Position numbers and translations under genes: made by a program. From assembly GCA_949130485.1 (NCBI GenBank), contig OX422183.1:28088816-28152815 (forward strand): a stretch of 64,000 nt of DNA, given 5' to 3'. The notes under the pieces were generated by a model that saw nothing but the letters and a program-made list of their open reading frames with translations, did not search any database and was not told the origin of the DNA. Positions 1 through 13,900 of this stretch are shown here, piece by piece (the first letter of the stretch is position 1; every line of letters starts with the position of its first letter). The DNA is from Agelas oroides (Eukaryota; Porifera; Demospongiae; Agelasida; Agelasidae).

Positions 1-1769
1 TCCACTAGATGCTTTTTTGTTGCTTTTAGCGACTTTAGTTTCACATCACGCTCTTTGCATTATCACAGTAGTCGGTCATAAGGGGGCACAATGCATGTTT
101 GAGCCTGTGCTTTTTTAACTAACTAGAGTGGGAGCTACAGTGCCCAATATTGCTTCCTACCCAAATTTACGCACATTGACTCCCCCTAAGAATGGAGAGC
201 CAAACTACAGTGAGAAAGAAAATCATCACTTATGGCTCAGAGAGAACAAGGTAAACCAGAAGTGAAGTCTGGGTCAACAGTGCATGACTCCCATTTGGCT
301 GAGTGTCTCCATCCACAAATTGTAGAATGTCCTGTAGAATAGAATGTTATATTTACTATGCTTGTTTCTCCTATGGCTACAACCTTCACTGTGATGAGGG
401 ATAAAGAGCTACAGTGTATTTATCTGATACGATAGTACTATAGATGTTTGTGTACTTGAAATGGACAGTGTCATGAATGTTATACTAACTTACCTGTTGC
501 ACATCGGATCAGATTTTGTCCTGTTCAATGTTTTGCCAGCAAGTCCATGCCTCTCATGTGGGTAACGAACCATCACTGGCGCTGCTGTGTCTGATTTTTC
601 CACCAAGCCTGAAAACTCTCAGAGGGGATTTCTGGCATCTAAATATAGTCAATGAGCCTTTCATTTTTGACATCTGCCTTTTTCATTTCTCTCACGGGTT
701 CCTGTGCCTACTTTTGTTTTATCTTCCTTTGCTTGGCTAGACGCTCAGAATGGACACTGATGTAAGCGAGAATACAGTAATGACAGTAGCGGTAGTTACA
801 GTGTGCATCAAAGAGGTTTTCCCTAATCCAAATATATTCTGTTCATATACTTCCTCTTTTCCATGCCTACCTATATCATTGAACGCTTTGCCAAGTTTCT
901 GCAAATGGTAATGACAGGCACTGCACCCTCGTCGGAGTCTTTTAGGCAAGGGTTCTTCGCACGATAGTTGTGAATCATTGGTAAACGATCGTAACAGATC
1001 GCCATCATGCTGCTTATAGGCAGCGCGTACCTGACCTCCAATGTACCTCTCTGCTTTCCTTTGCCACTTTTGGCGTCTACCAGACGGTGTAGCAGTCTCC
1101 CTGGCATCAATACTATGTAAGTCACCTTTTCAAGTGCAGTATTCATTCATAGTCAGCTCGATCTTGGCGATCCTTGGCCCCAGGACTGGCCAGGAGCACC
1201 AAAAAAACTCCATTAAAAAGCGGAAGAGCTATGGAAATGAGATTTCTGGCTAGTTTTCTCATAGAACTACGTGAGACAAGTTACTTGGGAGGAAACAAAC
1301 CTTTTATTTCCTCCTCCATTTCATGGAAGTTATGTCATGCACGTAAGCTCACGACTGACACATGTGAAATCTGTTCAAAGCACACAGTGAACAAAGTGTG
1401 AGCAGCATGCATGCAGTTGAATGCATGCATACCACGTCTGTGTAGCATAGTTGTGGCTCACATCCATGCAGCCAAAAGGTAGCTATGCAGGAAATATATT
1501 TAGGCAGAAGAAATGACCTGAGTGTGAACAGAACAGAACAGGCATGCACATGACCTAACTACAACTTAATGAAAGAGGTGTCAGGACAAACAGAGACTAA
1601 GCTATATTGCACAAGCCTGAAAAGTAACAGTACCATTTAGAACTATGTCTGTAGCTACACAGCACTGGCACAAATTACTAAATAACTTAGGTCGGTTAAG
1701 GCGGTCCCAAATTGCATTCTTCGTGAGAGAAGTGAGCTTTGATAGTAAAAATAATTGCCGATTTGAGGT
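1..1769. other. No recognisable gene
   Basis: Only short open frames in all directions, none with a recognisable domain or good splice-bounded structure. The sequence could be 5' flank of the GTPase gene or an intron before its first visible exon. No start exon was identified. Confidence 0.5.
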
Positions 1770-2345
1770 GTAAAAACACATAATACTTGCTTCTTGGAGT
1801 TTCAGATTGTATTTGGTATAGTGTCCCTATCCAGATAGCTTAAACAAAGAGCTTTCGCTCAATATCCACTGCATCAGGATTGAAAGGCATTTGACGTTCC
1901 GCATAATAGCAAAAATTTACAGTCCCGTACAGCTTTGTGCGCCTTTTATAACAGAGTAAGTGTTTACATTTTTAAACTCTTCATGCCCATAGCTTCTTGA
2001 TAATATGCACCTTGCATTAGTGCAACCTTTGTACCGAGCTAGGAATAGTCGTGAATGTACGCAAATTTCCATTTGGCGGCACAACACGGCGCTTCAAGGA
2101 CGGAGATAATAGGCGTACAGCTTTGGCACCTTTTGAACGCGGAAGTAATTTTAAACTTTGACCCCACCGATTTTGTGATTGTTAGCACGTTGGCTTGGTA
2201 TAAATCAATTTTCCGCTTGGTTAATTGATGATTGTTTAGTTACAACATGTACTTTGTCTTCAATACTTGCTCATATTATGAAGAGTAAAGCAAAAATTGG
2301 GCTAAAATCAAAATTGGGGTATGCCTTAACCACTCTGAGAAGGTA
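1770..2345. repeat. Dispersed repeat, copy 1 (second copy at 16740-17050)
   Basis: Both copies begin with AAAAACACATA and share CTTGGTTAATT(A)ATNAGTGATTGTT-like and ATGTAC/GTTTGTC blocks, plus GCTAAAATCAAA near the end, in the same order and orientation. The second copy lacks an internal part. No ORF or terminal repeat was recognised, so the class is unknown. Confidence 0.6.
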
Positions 2346-3072
2346 AAATGTGATTCAGCAGAATTAAAGTAGCCACTTAGCTACACTGTGGCAGCCATTT
2401 GATCAACAATGAGCCCATTTCCTAGTGTTTAAATTTAAAATCTTGATTTAGTTTTGTGCACTTGTTATGCAAAATAAACCCGTAGGCCACAAAAATGGCC
2501 ATGGCTGTACCAGTTGCACTTGCAATTTTAAGGTGGGGCATGGAGGAGGGGGTACAGGCCCCCCATTTCCAGCGAGATTGTGTAACTTGCATGTACGTCA
2601 TGTTTAATTGTACTTGATAACTCTTCACGACTTGATAACTGTCTGGATGGTGATGAGTCCTGGGATGACGAGTCTGAGCTAGTGTATATGTATTATGTAC
2701 TGTACACATTGACATTTTCCACAGGGATTTAATTTCGTAACTCATAATGCGTGATAGTGCCATGTGCACGCCGGCTACTAACGTGCCAGGTACTAACACG
2801 CCGGTTACTAGCATGTGTGGCACTTGCAATTAATGTTGCAAGTGCAGACTACTCACAGACATTTATCCGCCATGAAAATATATAGTACTATGCTATGCAA
2901 ACTCAGTTGTAAACGGCTCCAGATCACTCCTTAAATTTTCTGAGGGAGCACTTGGACACCCCTAAGGTAGGTTGTGGCCCCCCTTGCTTCTTCACCCTAG
3001 AATCGCCAATGACCAGTTGTAGTAGCTATCTTGACATGTGTATCCTTATATATACAATTCAGAGCTATCTGG
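2346..3072. other. No recognisable gene
   Basis: The longest open frame here (minus strand, 135 codons) is Thr/His-rich without domain features and is most likely chance. A short CACGCCGGCTACTAACGTG-type direct repeat (ACTAACACGCCGG and variants) is present near 2765-2815. Confidence 0.4.
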
Positions 3073-3345
3073 CGGACTTAAGGCCTGGATCCATTTTTCA
3101 CACGCACACACCGAGATTTGTAGTTTGCATATAATCACATGACTTAGATGATACGTTTCTGCCATGTTTTAGCTGTTGTTTCTTATTTCAGCTTTGTTGC
3201 TCCTTGTAGCGAGTGGTGAAGCTATATTGACAGTGAATTGTCAAAACCTATGGCTGGTGACTTTAGTAAAAACAGAAGGCTGATCAATACCAAAAGAATG
3301 ATGAATGATGCTGTTGCCTTCTGGAAACTGCCTTAGTTGTCCATC
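3073..3345 (+). mobile_element. Decayed partial copy of the signal-peptide-ORF element (see 28786-30237)
   Basis: Starts with GGACTTAAGGCCTGGATCC followed by the CACACGCACACACCGAGATTTG block. After an internal deletion it continues with CACATGACTTAGATGA and a sequence collinear with 29341-29545, including GTGGTGAAG and AATGATGCTGTTGCCTTCTGG. Frameshifts and substitutions destroy the small ORF that is open in the other copy. The right terminus is not visible. Confidence 0.6.
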
Positions 3346-3668
3346 GTGAGATTGCATATACAGAAGAAGAGTGACAAGAACAGCACTTAGGATTTAAATA
3401 AATTGGAGTTTAGCCATTTTCACCACTAGCCGATTGATTTACAGCATGCTTTATTGTATCACATTTATACCTGAATTCACATTGCAACACATTTGGGAAT
3501 GATTTCTGCTAAAATTTGTGAAGAATTTATGCCCATAGCACAGGATAAAAGTGTATAAGCTGATGATTCTCACTTCATTATCTCACCACAGTGCTTTTGT
3601 TAAAACCCTAAGACTAGCCCTAGCCCCAACCCTCTAAAATCGCTAACCCTAATCTCATTAGCCCAAAT

Positions 3669-3798
3669 CTTGCTAACCCTAATTGAGCCTATGAATCTAA
3701 TTAAAGCCCGACAGAAGTCTAAAATCTGGAGTGTTTCTGTCCATGTCATGAATATTAATGAGTTGGCTTTAACTAGCCCTCAGCATTACCCATGAACA
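3669..3798. repeat. Dispersed repeat, copy 1 (second copy at 27321-27449)
   Basis: About 130 bases, from TTGCTAACCCTAATTGAGCC to CCCATGAAC, are almost identical to 27321-27449 in the same orientation. The flanking CCCTAA-like words resemble degenerate telomere-type repeats but are too irregular to call. Confidence 0.75.
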
Positions 3799-4828
3799 AC
3801 CATATAGTTACTTCTCGGGAGGCAACTATCAAGTATTCTACTTACCTCCTACAAAATTTCCTGTTAACAATGATTTATTTTCAAAAAGCTGCAAACTTAT
3901 ATCCAGGCCCTATTTCTTCTGATAGCCTGGGAACTATATGGTATGGTACCGTCTGAGTACAAGTCTTTAGAGTGAAAATCTAGTCACTATGTTATGATAC
4001 TTGCAGTTATATAAATAACTTGCACACTTATCAAGCTTAGAGTATACTACAGTGCCTAATCTGTAAGTATAATCAAGTAATCAGTAAGACTCGTTCCAAG
4101 CAACATCTGATGGTGGATGCTTTGATGCTTGCCGAGTAGGATTTAGTGTATGATTCATGTCATACGTATAGTTAGTAAATATTTTTGCTAGAGTATGTGA
4201 AGGAAAGTGACTGCATGCCTTTCACATGCTACCCTACAAGTGAGTTATCATTACCGAGCATCAAAATGGTTTTTAGTCCAGTCCACCAGTGCAGTCCACC
4301 AGTCCAGTCCAGTGATTTTAGACTAGCACATACTATTCAAGTCAAACTTTGAACCATCTTCTGCATTTTGATCCACTGAATGAAGCCAGTACACAAATTC
4401 CTTTGGCTGTGCACATGGCTATGTGGATCTGTTTGGTGATGCAGCCTCCAAAATTCTGTTGTCTGTGTTAGTACCAAAGACTTAAACGTAGTAGTGAGTG
4501 TTATTCTGAGGTACAACATGTCAGTTGTCAAAAGATTGTTTGAACCAACTAAATGGTTGTTACAAGGCTGGTGGTATTGTAACAACCTTCCTAGCAGGTT
4601 GTAACGGGGCTGGCATTTCTTTTGCAGTGGGAATGTTGCTTCTGGATCAGCCCATCAGTCTCTGATGTACAATTTGTGTGAATCTAAGACCAAATTTGAT
4701 TTATTCAGCCATTGTTTGCTTTGTGTACTTATATTTACATAATTTATGGCTCTCAACATATTTACAGCATAACACTATAATTGCTGCTTGAATTGTTGAT
4801 GATTGCTTCATGCCTGTAATTATTTCAG
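3799..4828. other. No recognisable gene; short CCAGTC-type tandem
   Basis: An imperfect short tandem of AGTCCACCAGTCCAGTCC lies near 4274-4316. Nothing else was recognised before the first GTPase exon. Confidence 0.45.
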
Positions 4829-4973
4829 AATCGTGACAACACTTCCATTTCTGAGAAGAATGGTTTAATTCTGGCTAAAGATGGATGTAGGGATCAAAAG
4901 GAATCATTAGAAGATTATTTACAGAGAATGGAGCAATTGGTGATGGTTGACTTCCCAGATCTTCGTGCTGCTG
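4829..4973 (+). CDS. GTPase exon 1 of those seen: N-terminal acidic/helical segment
   Basis: Acceptor TTATTTCAG precedes it and donor G/GTAAGA follows. It opens in phase 0 and ends in phase 1, giving about 48 residues rich in charged residues (ending VDFPDLRAA). It shows no motif. It is included because its phase fits the next exon and both splice sites are good. An upstream exon with the start codon was not identified; two internal ATGs occur near its end but are poor start candidates. Confidence 0.6.
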
Positions 4974-7900
4974 GTAAGAACCCAATTACTAGTCTGTGTG
5001 AATTTATATAACTGTGTGATTGCCAAGTGGTTGAACTTACAGCGTGCAATTGTTGTCCAAATGGCCTGCAGTGAGATGTAATGCATCCGGAGGCCTTTTT
5101 CTCCTAGTTTGGAAGATGAAAATTGATAGTCCTTACAACTGAATCCTGAACTGCATGAGTAGGACAAAGATCATGTGCAGTAGGTATGGACAATCTAACT
5201 TTGACCTGTCATAATGGGAAACTCGTCCAAAGCTGAAGAACAAGCACAAGTGCTTGCTGGGCTTATGTACATACCTCCTTTTTTTTCTGGATATAGCTCA
5301 CTAGGGAAGAAAGAAAACTGAAAAGTGAAGTAGCAGCTAATTTGTAGTCAGGGAGGTTAAAGTTTGAAAATAGCGATATGAAATATTTTTTACCCCCATT
5401 CATATAATCTATTATCTTCCCAAGTGAGATTTCTATCAGTGCATACTGCACACTCAAATGGGCCTATATCCGTGCTGCTATAATGTGGTGAATTCTGCAC
5501 AGAAACAGCCGTATATACCATAGTCTCACGAAAGAGTGCCCATGGGCAGACCACCTTACAAGTCTGTCAAAGGGGGGGTGGGCGCTCTTTCGAGTGTTCC
5601 GCATTTAACCACAAAAGAGTGCCCATGTCATGTTTACAGCAACTTGATGCCCTCTAAACAAATAATTGGACAAACAGTAACATACAATGGAGCGGCTAGT
5701 GCCTTTGAAGTCAAGTCCTGATGGCACACAACAGTCTGAACGGCATCATGTCAACTCGAGCATGTGGTGCGCACTGCATTAGCTACCCAAAGCAGCCTTG
5801 TAATAACCTTCGATGAAGTATTTTAACTCAGATATGCATAGCAGCTTTTGCTTCTCAAAACTCTACAAGTTCGCTCTGTCAGTCACATGAAGCTCGCTCC
5901 AGGGTGGGCGCTAATTTGAGTAAACTTTGACCCCATGCAGAAATTTGGGTCAAAAGTAGGGGTAGGCGCTCTTTTGAGGGTGGGCACTCTTTTGAGAGAC
6001 TACAGTATATTCCCCCCCCCCTTTAGTCACATGACAAATTTATGTGTGTGGTCACCGTCTACTTACATCTAAATGTATACCCATGCCTTGAATTGCATTC
6101 TGTTACCTGGTAGGTTTTTTTTGACCTCTTCACTATTGTCACAGTACTGTTCATGCCTTAAAAGACATCCTCAATTGCTTGTTTTAATGTAGAAGTTTAG
6201 TGCTGAGAAGGAACAGGAAATAACATCCAAAATTATTTCATGCTTCTAAGCTGTTTCAAACTGTCACACAAGTTATATCTGTACATTCATAATCTGGTGT
6301 TTGTTTTCATCTTGGAGTCAATATTCTCTGGGCAAAGTTTGTGATTTTATCACATACGAAGTGTAGCTGAATAGCATTTTTATCCCCCAAAATATTTGAC
6401 CAAACTTGACAGTTCCATTTGGTGTGTACATTCATAATCTGATGTTTTCAATTTTAGAGCAAGTGTTCTGAAAATTTAGGTATGTTTGTGATTTTATCAC
6501 TAACATGTAACAGTCACTTGTAACACAACAGCAGTGGTGGGAGCACTCCAGTGTGTTTTTTCAGCAAAGGAATTTCTGCAATGCTAGCATCTAGGGTAGT
6601 AAAGGAAATTGATACTGTGGCAAGTTAATTTCTGAAATTACTATTTACGGTGACATGATATATCAATCTGTCTCAAATCTCTGTGCTACTGTCATGTTAA
6701 TCTGTAACTTCCCACTTCTGTACTTTAGGCCATCACAGTGTGTTTGCCATACCCTTGGGTGACAAAACGAGTATAAATACCATGGAGGATCGAGGCCTCA
6801 CAAGCTGTTTTCTGTTTGGTACCTAAAACAGTAACTGGGGTGGCGGAACTTGGTCCGGCAGACCTGGTGACACTGGACCAATGCTTTGACTGACAAATCC
6901 TACTCCAACAGCCCTTATGAATATTGTTAAAAAGCTGTTTTTGGGCCTGTTTCCCCTTCTATTAACCCTTTAACCACCGATGACAAGTGTACTCGTTATG
7001 CAACTTTGCCCACATGTTATCAGTTGGCACAATCTATTTTGAAGATAGGTTTTGCGTTAGCAAAAGAGGTTGGGATAGGGGGAGGTGGGCGGGCATATTC
7101 ACAACATGCCGTGCACATTGCGGCTGTCTTGGCTGGCTATAGAAAGGCCTTGGTCAGCTTGCCAGAAATGGAGTAGCCTCGTAAATAGGCCATTCATTAA
7201 AATAAACGATCTGGCAACTTACCCAAGTTCAAACTGTTGACTTCAGCTGCCTGGAGTTGGCAGTACCAATCACATTTCAGAATGCTTCACGTGACAGTTG
7301 TAGAATTTCAATTGCACCACAAGTAAATCACAGTGTAACGAATATACCGTATCCATCCTGTGGTACCGCTAGCGCTTGGAACGATGATTTTGTTCGAACT
7401 CCTTTTGCTGACTTGTGTGCAACTGCTACAGTAGCTACCTGCGGACAAAACAGTTATTTTTACAAGCAATGACCTGTTCGAGAGCATGACATGTCGTGAC
7501 TATGCCTGCATGCCTACTTCCCTTATTGCATTTTATGCTAGCACAAAACTTATCCTCAAAATGGTTTGCACCAACTGATAACATGCGGGCAAAGATTCTT
7601 GATGAGTACACTCGTCATCAGTGGTTAAAGGGTTTTCCTGAGAATTGCTTTGGTTGACATATTTTTTTTATTTTATAGAACCTGGTGATAACTTGTCGGG
7701 AGATTTTTCATCAGTTTGTGAGGTAGGTAGTGGCATGCTATACATTCATAACCACCTACTTATAAGTTCACCCTTAAAACATCCATAGGTTGCTGCTGAA
7801 TTTTTAGAAACGATAGTTGGACCAGTTGAACTGAGCAAAGTTGCAACAGACCTGAGGGAGAATGCTGTCTCTGTGGCTTTTGTTGGGAGGCATAAATCTG

Positions 7901-10900
7901 GCAAGTCAACACTCATCAATGCTTTACTCTCCAAGAGGTAAGTTGCTATGGGAAGAAATATGTTGTTGTTGTTGCAATGGAAACACAGTGATGCATTTCG
8001 TTTGCAAATGCACTAGGAATGTGATCATGTTGTTACACATTGTCAAGAATGTCTTATAGATGTGTAAAGTTGCAGCAATAATATAGCTAAGTAGGTACAT
8101 GCATGATCTGTGTGCGATGATGTCTGAAAAATGTAGGTGAATTTGAAAGAAGGGACTACTTCACGTAAAATGTATGATGTAAACTACCTTCCTTTTTGAA
8201 CTTTGTTATGCTTCACTAGCTGCTTCCATTACTGAGATACGCTGTGCTGAAGTTAGCCTCATTCCAGGCCCGAAGAGGTGGAGGAGAAAGGGCCTGTTTT
8301 CAGCTGTTCACACATGCGCTCAATTGCGGTGGAATTCCACCGCCTTCGCATACTACTGATATAATCCCCCATACACTAATCTTGTGACACCAATATTGAT
8401 ACTAAACATTACACTGTCCATAGATTTATCATAGAAACATATGGCATGCAAAGAAACTCACTAGATTTTACTCATTCAGCGACCAAGTTTGAAGCTATAA
8501 GCAGAAAGTGTGAGCTCCCATGGAGTCGATTGACAAGAAGAAGAGGCTACCTACCGATAAAACAATCACAAGAGGTAAATTGGGCTTCCATTGCACTTTG
8601 CCCTTTCTGCTAGAGATCTTCATTGATAAACAGCACAAGGCTGTTCGCCAAGGCGCTGATATAAAAAGCTACTCAGTTGGGCTGGTTTGATGCGGTGAAT
8701 AGCGACGTTATACAATCGACCATGTGACTTTGAAGGCATCATTAGCACCCTCCTACTGATCAACATGTGCTTAAATTACAGATAATTAAGCACATGTGTG
8801 AACGGCTGAAACCAGGAAGCAATGCCTGGAGTTTGAAGTTGTCAAGAAGGTAGGGGAAAGCCCATACTTACCGATGATGTAATAACCTGTGTTTACCGGA
8901 TGTATTACCTGTGCAACTGTTTTCACCTAAACTGACAACTTACTTTATCCGCGAAGTGGTCAACTTTAACAGCTAGCCAAACTGTGAACTCAGTGCTCCC
9001 AAAATCTAGCTACTTTCATAGGTGGCGGAAGACAGGGAGGCACATGACTACAAGCATGCAGTAGCTAAGGGGGTCGGGGGCATACTCCACAAGAGTATGA
9101 GATTGCTTCTGGAGCTATTTTTGTGCCAAAACTTACTACTACTCTGAGAAGAACATCATTGCAGTTTATACTGCCCTTGATAGCTTGTGGTGTTGATTGG
9201 GTCCAGTTATCAGCCTTGGTTCCCAGGGCTAGGCATTTGTGGGCGTGCAATCAATGAAGAGGCAACATGTCCTAGTCAGTTTCTTTAAGTCCACACAGAT
9301 TAGCAAGCGAACTCAAGACGAGCAAGTGACAATATTGACCAGGATGAAGAAATTGGATGAATCATCATGGCACCTGCAGCTGTTAATTTTGTGGGGCACT
9401 GACCCCCTGATAAATCTTTGTGGGGACACGTACCCCCAGTGCCCAAAAGTGTCTACTACGGAATAAAGACTTACCGCAGCGACAACGGACACGTCAGCTA
9501 CTTCGCAGAAGTGCCCTGGTTCCTCGCCCCTTACCATTGAAGCTCGCCAGCCTACCACTAGCATCTGCCTTGCGTTCTACTCTTGGGCATGTCTTGTGCT
9601 TTGCACTTGGCCCCAACCCCCCAGTTCCACCGCTTATGACTTCACAATACTGGATGTTATATTTATCAAGCTATTGCTGAGCTATTTTTTTAGGTTATTT
9701 GCTGTGCTCAACTTGGCACTATGCACGTTCATTCTTGTTGTGGGTTCTAATTCCCAGACAAATGGAATTCACTTCAGCAGATTATTTGTTGCGGTTTTTG
9801 ATAGGAAGAGCACAGGAACATCCAAATTGAAACCTGAGTTAATCAAGAACATTTCTTAACTGGTTAAAAAGTAGGTCAAAAATTTAGCTGCACGCAGATT
9901 AGCCTCGTACCCAGGCCGTTAATTAGGAAAAACGCAGATAGCCTGACCATCCTTAACGTGCTTCTAGATCATGTCATCCTGGAATAGTGTACATACCGTA
10001 TATCCTCGAATATAAGCCCGGGCTTTTATTTCCTTCCCAAACCTTGGAGACCCAGCGTCAAAATTAGACCGGCGTTTAATCACAACCGGCGTTTATAAAG
10101 CATCTGTCCACACCGATAACCAGAATTGCCAGAAAATGCCTAGCTAAACTCACTACTAGCAGCATCTTCCAACTCTTGAGCCATCTCCATAGCTTAGAAA
10201 CCTCGAAAAATGGCTAGAGCGCACGACTGTACAAGTACAATTGGCCATGCCCCTTACATGCACTACATATGCAGTTGGTACCCGGTGTCTATTCGAGACC
10301 AGGCGTTTACTTGCTCAAGAGCTTAGCATACCCCCGGCGTATAAACGAGTCCGGTGTTTATTCAAAGGAGGCTTTTATTTGAGGATATACGGTGAATAGC
10401 ATTTCATTTAGCCATGTTCCAACTATTCACAAGTACTGTAGTCTCATGAAAGAGCACCCATTCTTGAAACAGTGCCTACCCCCTACTTACGTATGACCTA
10501 ATTTTCTGTAATGTGTTATAATTTACTCTAATGAGTGCCCACCCCGCAGCAAGCTGATAGAGAACACTTATGCAAGCACTTGCTAGTCTCATGCCCAGAC
10601 CATGGGCACAAGACTTATGGGGGGCTGTCTGTGTCAAATCTAACATGCACACATTTCTAACATGTCTATAGCATACATTGGACACACCATGCCAACATGC
10701 ACACACAAAATGCCACACACAAAATGCCACCGTGTAAGCACAATATATCATCATGTTTGCACAACATGACTGTCATTTATCAGCACGTATTTGCAATATG
10801 CCAACATGCATGCACAGCATGCCAACATGACATCTGCACTCACAACATGCAAATGTGTACTTGCAGTATGTGAATGTGGGTACATAATATGCCAACATGC

Positions 10901-13900
10901 AATATGTATGTGCAACATGCCGTTATGCATGCACAATATGCATGCGCAACATCCAACACGCACAGCCCCAAGATCTAAGTTGATGGATAAGCCCACAAAT
11001 GGATTTCCCTCCATCATGCACTTTGGAGAAGATTTTGAAGTTGCTAAAAGCCAAGCCTAGCCTCAAAACAAATGTAAAGACAGATGGGAGAACCACTCCC
11101 CAGCTGCCAAGGGCTCTGGGGTACGTTGCATCAGATATCAACATACACAAAGATTTGTCAGTTCCCAAAGGTGTATGCAGAAACAGATTGGGAAAAGATG
11201 TGCCTATAGCTGTTGCCTCTTAAAAGTTTCCCTGGAGTCACTGTACCTGTAGTTGCATTAATGGTCTTGCGTGGCTAGTTTCATTTACAGATTAGCATGC
11301 AGATCAACATATCTGCTAGAAAATATTGCAGTGTCTGGTATTAGCTACATGTAAACCAAAGAGACAGACTGATAAAAACTTACCCAGTATAAGAAATATC
11401 ACCATTGTACTCAGAGTTTCATACAGGATGTTTTTCTGGGGGAGGGGAATGTAGACATGTGCATAGGGTGCATGCGAGCATCAGTGCACCCGCTAGGGTT
11501 TTGTAGATGTGTTAACGAAATTCTGAAGGTCAAGAATCGTCAGATTCAGCTATAATACATTAAGCCTATAATTATGCTGTACTTTGTTAATATAACAAAG
11601 TGCAGCATAATTTAATTTCTGTTGTATACCCTATTGTAGCTGTTGAGGCAACTACAAGATCAAGGGGGGGGGGGGGGGGGGGGGGGGAATCCCAGTCCAC
11701 CCCCCCCCCCCCCCCCCCCCCCTCTATATGAAACCCTAGTGCTATTTTATCTTTCACTGCTGCTGCATGTGCAAACTAAATTTGTACACCTCTTTCTTGG
11801 ACCAAACCAAGAACGCATCGACCACCTTTGGTGGCTTGACAAGCCCTTGACCAAACTAATTGTAGCCTTAATGGCCACATAAAATATGTGTGGCCAGTGA
11901 GTTGTGAGACTACAGCTGAGGATTGCTGGAGGGGAAATGCTTGTCCATGCAACTCAGGCACTCGTGAGATATCACATAGTGTAGAATACCCCCAAATCCC
12001 ATTTTTTTGACCCTAGCCGCTTTCCCAAACTGTTTAAGCCCACCCTTAATTAACGCTTTCCAATCCGTTCACTGCCCACACCTCTAGCCTTGCACATAAG
12101 CAGGCAACAATACTTTGGTTTTTCGTGATGATTACTAAGGAACCATTTGATACAGGCTTAATTGAATTATGTGGGTGATACCATAGTTCCAGCTCCTTCA
12201 TGTGTTTTCCCTCCAATCAGTGGCCCTAGGTTGGGTCCAGCCATGCAAGACTATTAATGCAACTACAGTTACAGTGGATCCAGGGAAGAAACACTATTAA
12301 GGCAGCCACTGAGCCAGCGGCCCAGATAACTGGATTTTAAAGTCGAAACAGGAAGTGCCCAGGAAGCTTCATTCCAACGACTTAAGCAAGGATAAAGAAC
12401 AGTTAATGTTAACATGGGGCACAGGTAGTCTCGCTCCCAGGCTATTTTCTGTACGCGGAGGGAAAAAACAGTCTGGTCAATGGCCTGTTCCGTTTTTGTT
12501 CCTTGCGGTTTAAAAATTGGTGACGCAATGTCTTTAAAAATGTATTGTGTGACACAAAGCTTGAAACTATGATAAAGCTGTAAAGATACAGTTTGTTGCA
12601 GGGGGAATCTTTTTCGGAGCTTCCGAATGCCAAAAAACAAAGATTCACAAAACTTGAAACCTCTGTCAACCTCAGAGAGACCCTATTTAAAGACAATCTT
12701 ACTTGACGTTTGAAGCTCAGGAACTTCACACTGCTAGTTGGGAAGCTCAGGAACACACGCCACCCATTCACAGAAGTCCTGGCATTCCTTTGTTGGTCCG
12801 TTCTTTGGTTCTGCCTGGCTTGGTCTTCCGATAGTGCTTCAATTGCGTTGCCTTCTTTGGTTGCCATTTGTTGCAGTAGGTGACGTCACTCGCATGAAGC
12901 AATCTGATTGGAGGGCCACCATCGTGGCGCTTGGAACAAAAATGGAATAGACCGTTGACCAGACTATTTTTCCCTCCGTGTGCAGAAAAATAGTCTGGGC
13001 ACGAGACTAAGGCACAAGTAGTGAACCCATCACATACATTTAGCTACGCTATATTTTTATAGCCTCATAACCAGGCCACCATCCAGACCACAACCATCCT
13101 GTTGGTCTCTCAAGATGGTGACATAACCATGGCACAATGACATAAATGCACACCCTGTAGCTATATACCAGTGTTGTTTCGCTCTGTCACTGTATCACCT
13201 AGTCTTGTGCCCAGACCCAACCCTCTCATGAGGAAAGGGTCTGGTGTCACAAGCCTGAATCCTTGGGCTTGTGGAAGTGTTGAAGCCTTGCAGTTGTTAG
13301 TGTAGGATTACAAATTGGTCAGTGTGAATAATGAATTTTATAACAGTACTTTGAGCGGTATGATTGAAGTACTTGTTCTCACTTCCGTAAATATTCCAAT
13401 AAATGCTGCTCTGCGATTTGATTGGCCGCTGTATGCTTCAGGAACTAGCCCAAGGATTTGGACTTGTGACACCAGACCCCTGTGCAGTTTTTCTCGGGCT
13501 ATCCGCCAAATATAGCTAGAATGTGCAGCTCGGACCAGAGAGAACAAAATGTTCCAAACTTTTGTGTGGGGATGTCGATCGAGTTGCGAGCGACAATGCT
13601 GATGCGCATGCGCAGTTGAACATTATGAATAAACTGTACAGGGATTTTCCAAGTTCTTGCAACCGTGCATGCCGCCAAAGATTCCTGGTAGATCCCTGGT
13701 CTGTCCTATATGACAAAGAACTGCGCTGGTTCAATCAGTTTTTGAGAAGCTCATTCGGATGGATAGGGTTTCTTAGCTACGTCTCCCGTTGGTTGAATAG
13801 CGTTGTAATCATGGAAACAGTGGAGGGATCAATGCACAAGTTACCAGCTACTTCTCGCACAGACAGGTTCATAGCCTCTCTCTGCTGAACAATTCTCCAC

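Noticed and set aside
10791..11060. His/Cys/Met-rich ORFs over the CATG minisatellite
   Set aside because: They are translations of a tandem DNA repeat in several frames and both strands; the same occurs at 14643-15014 and 15428-15740.
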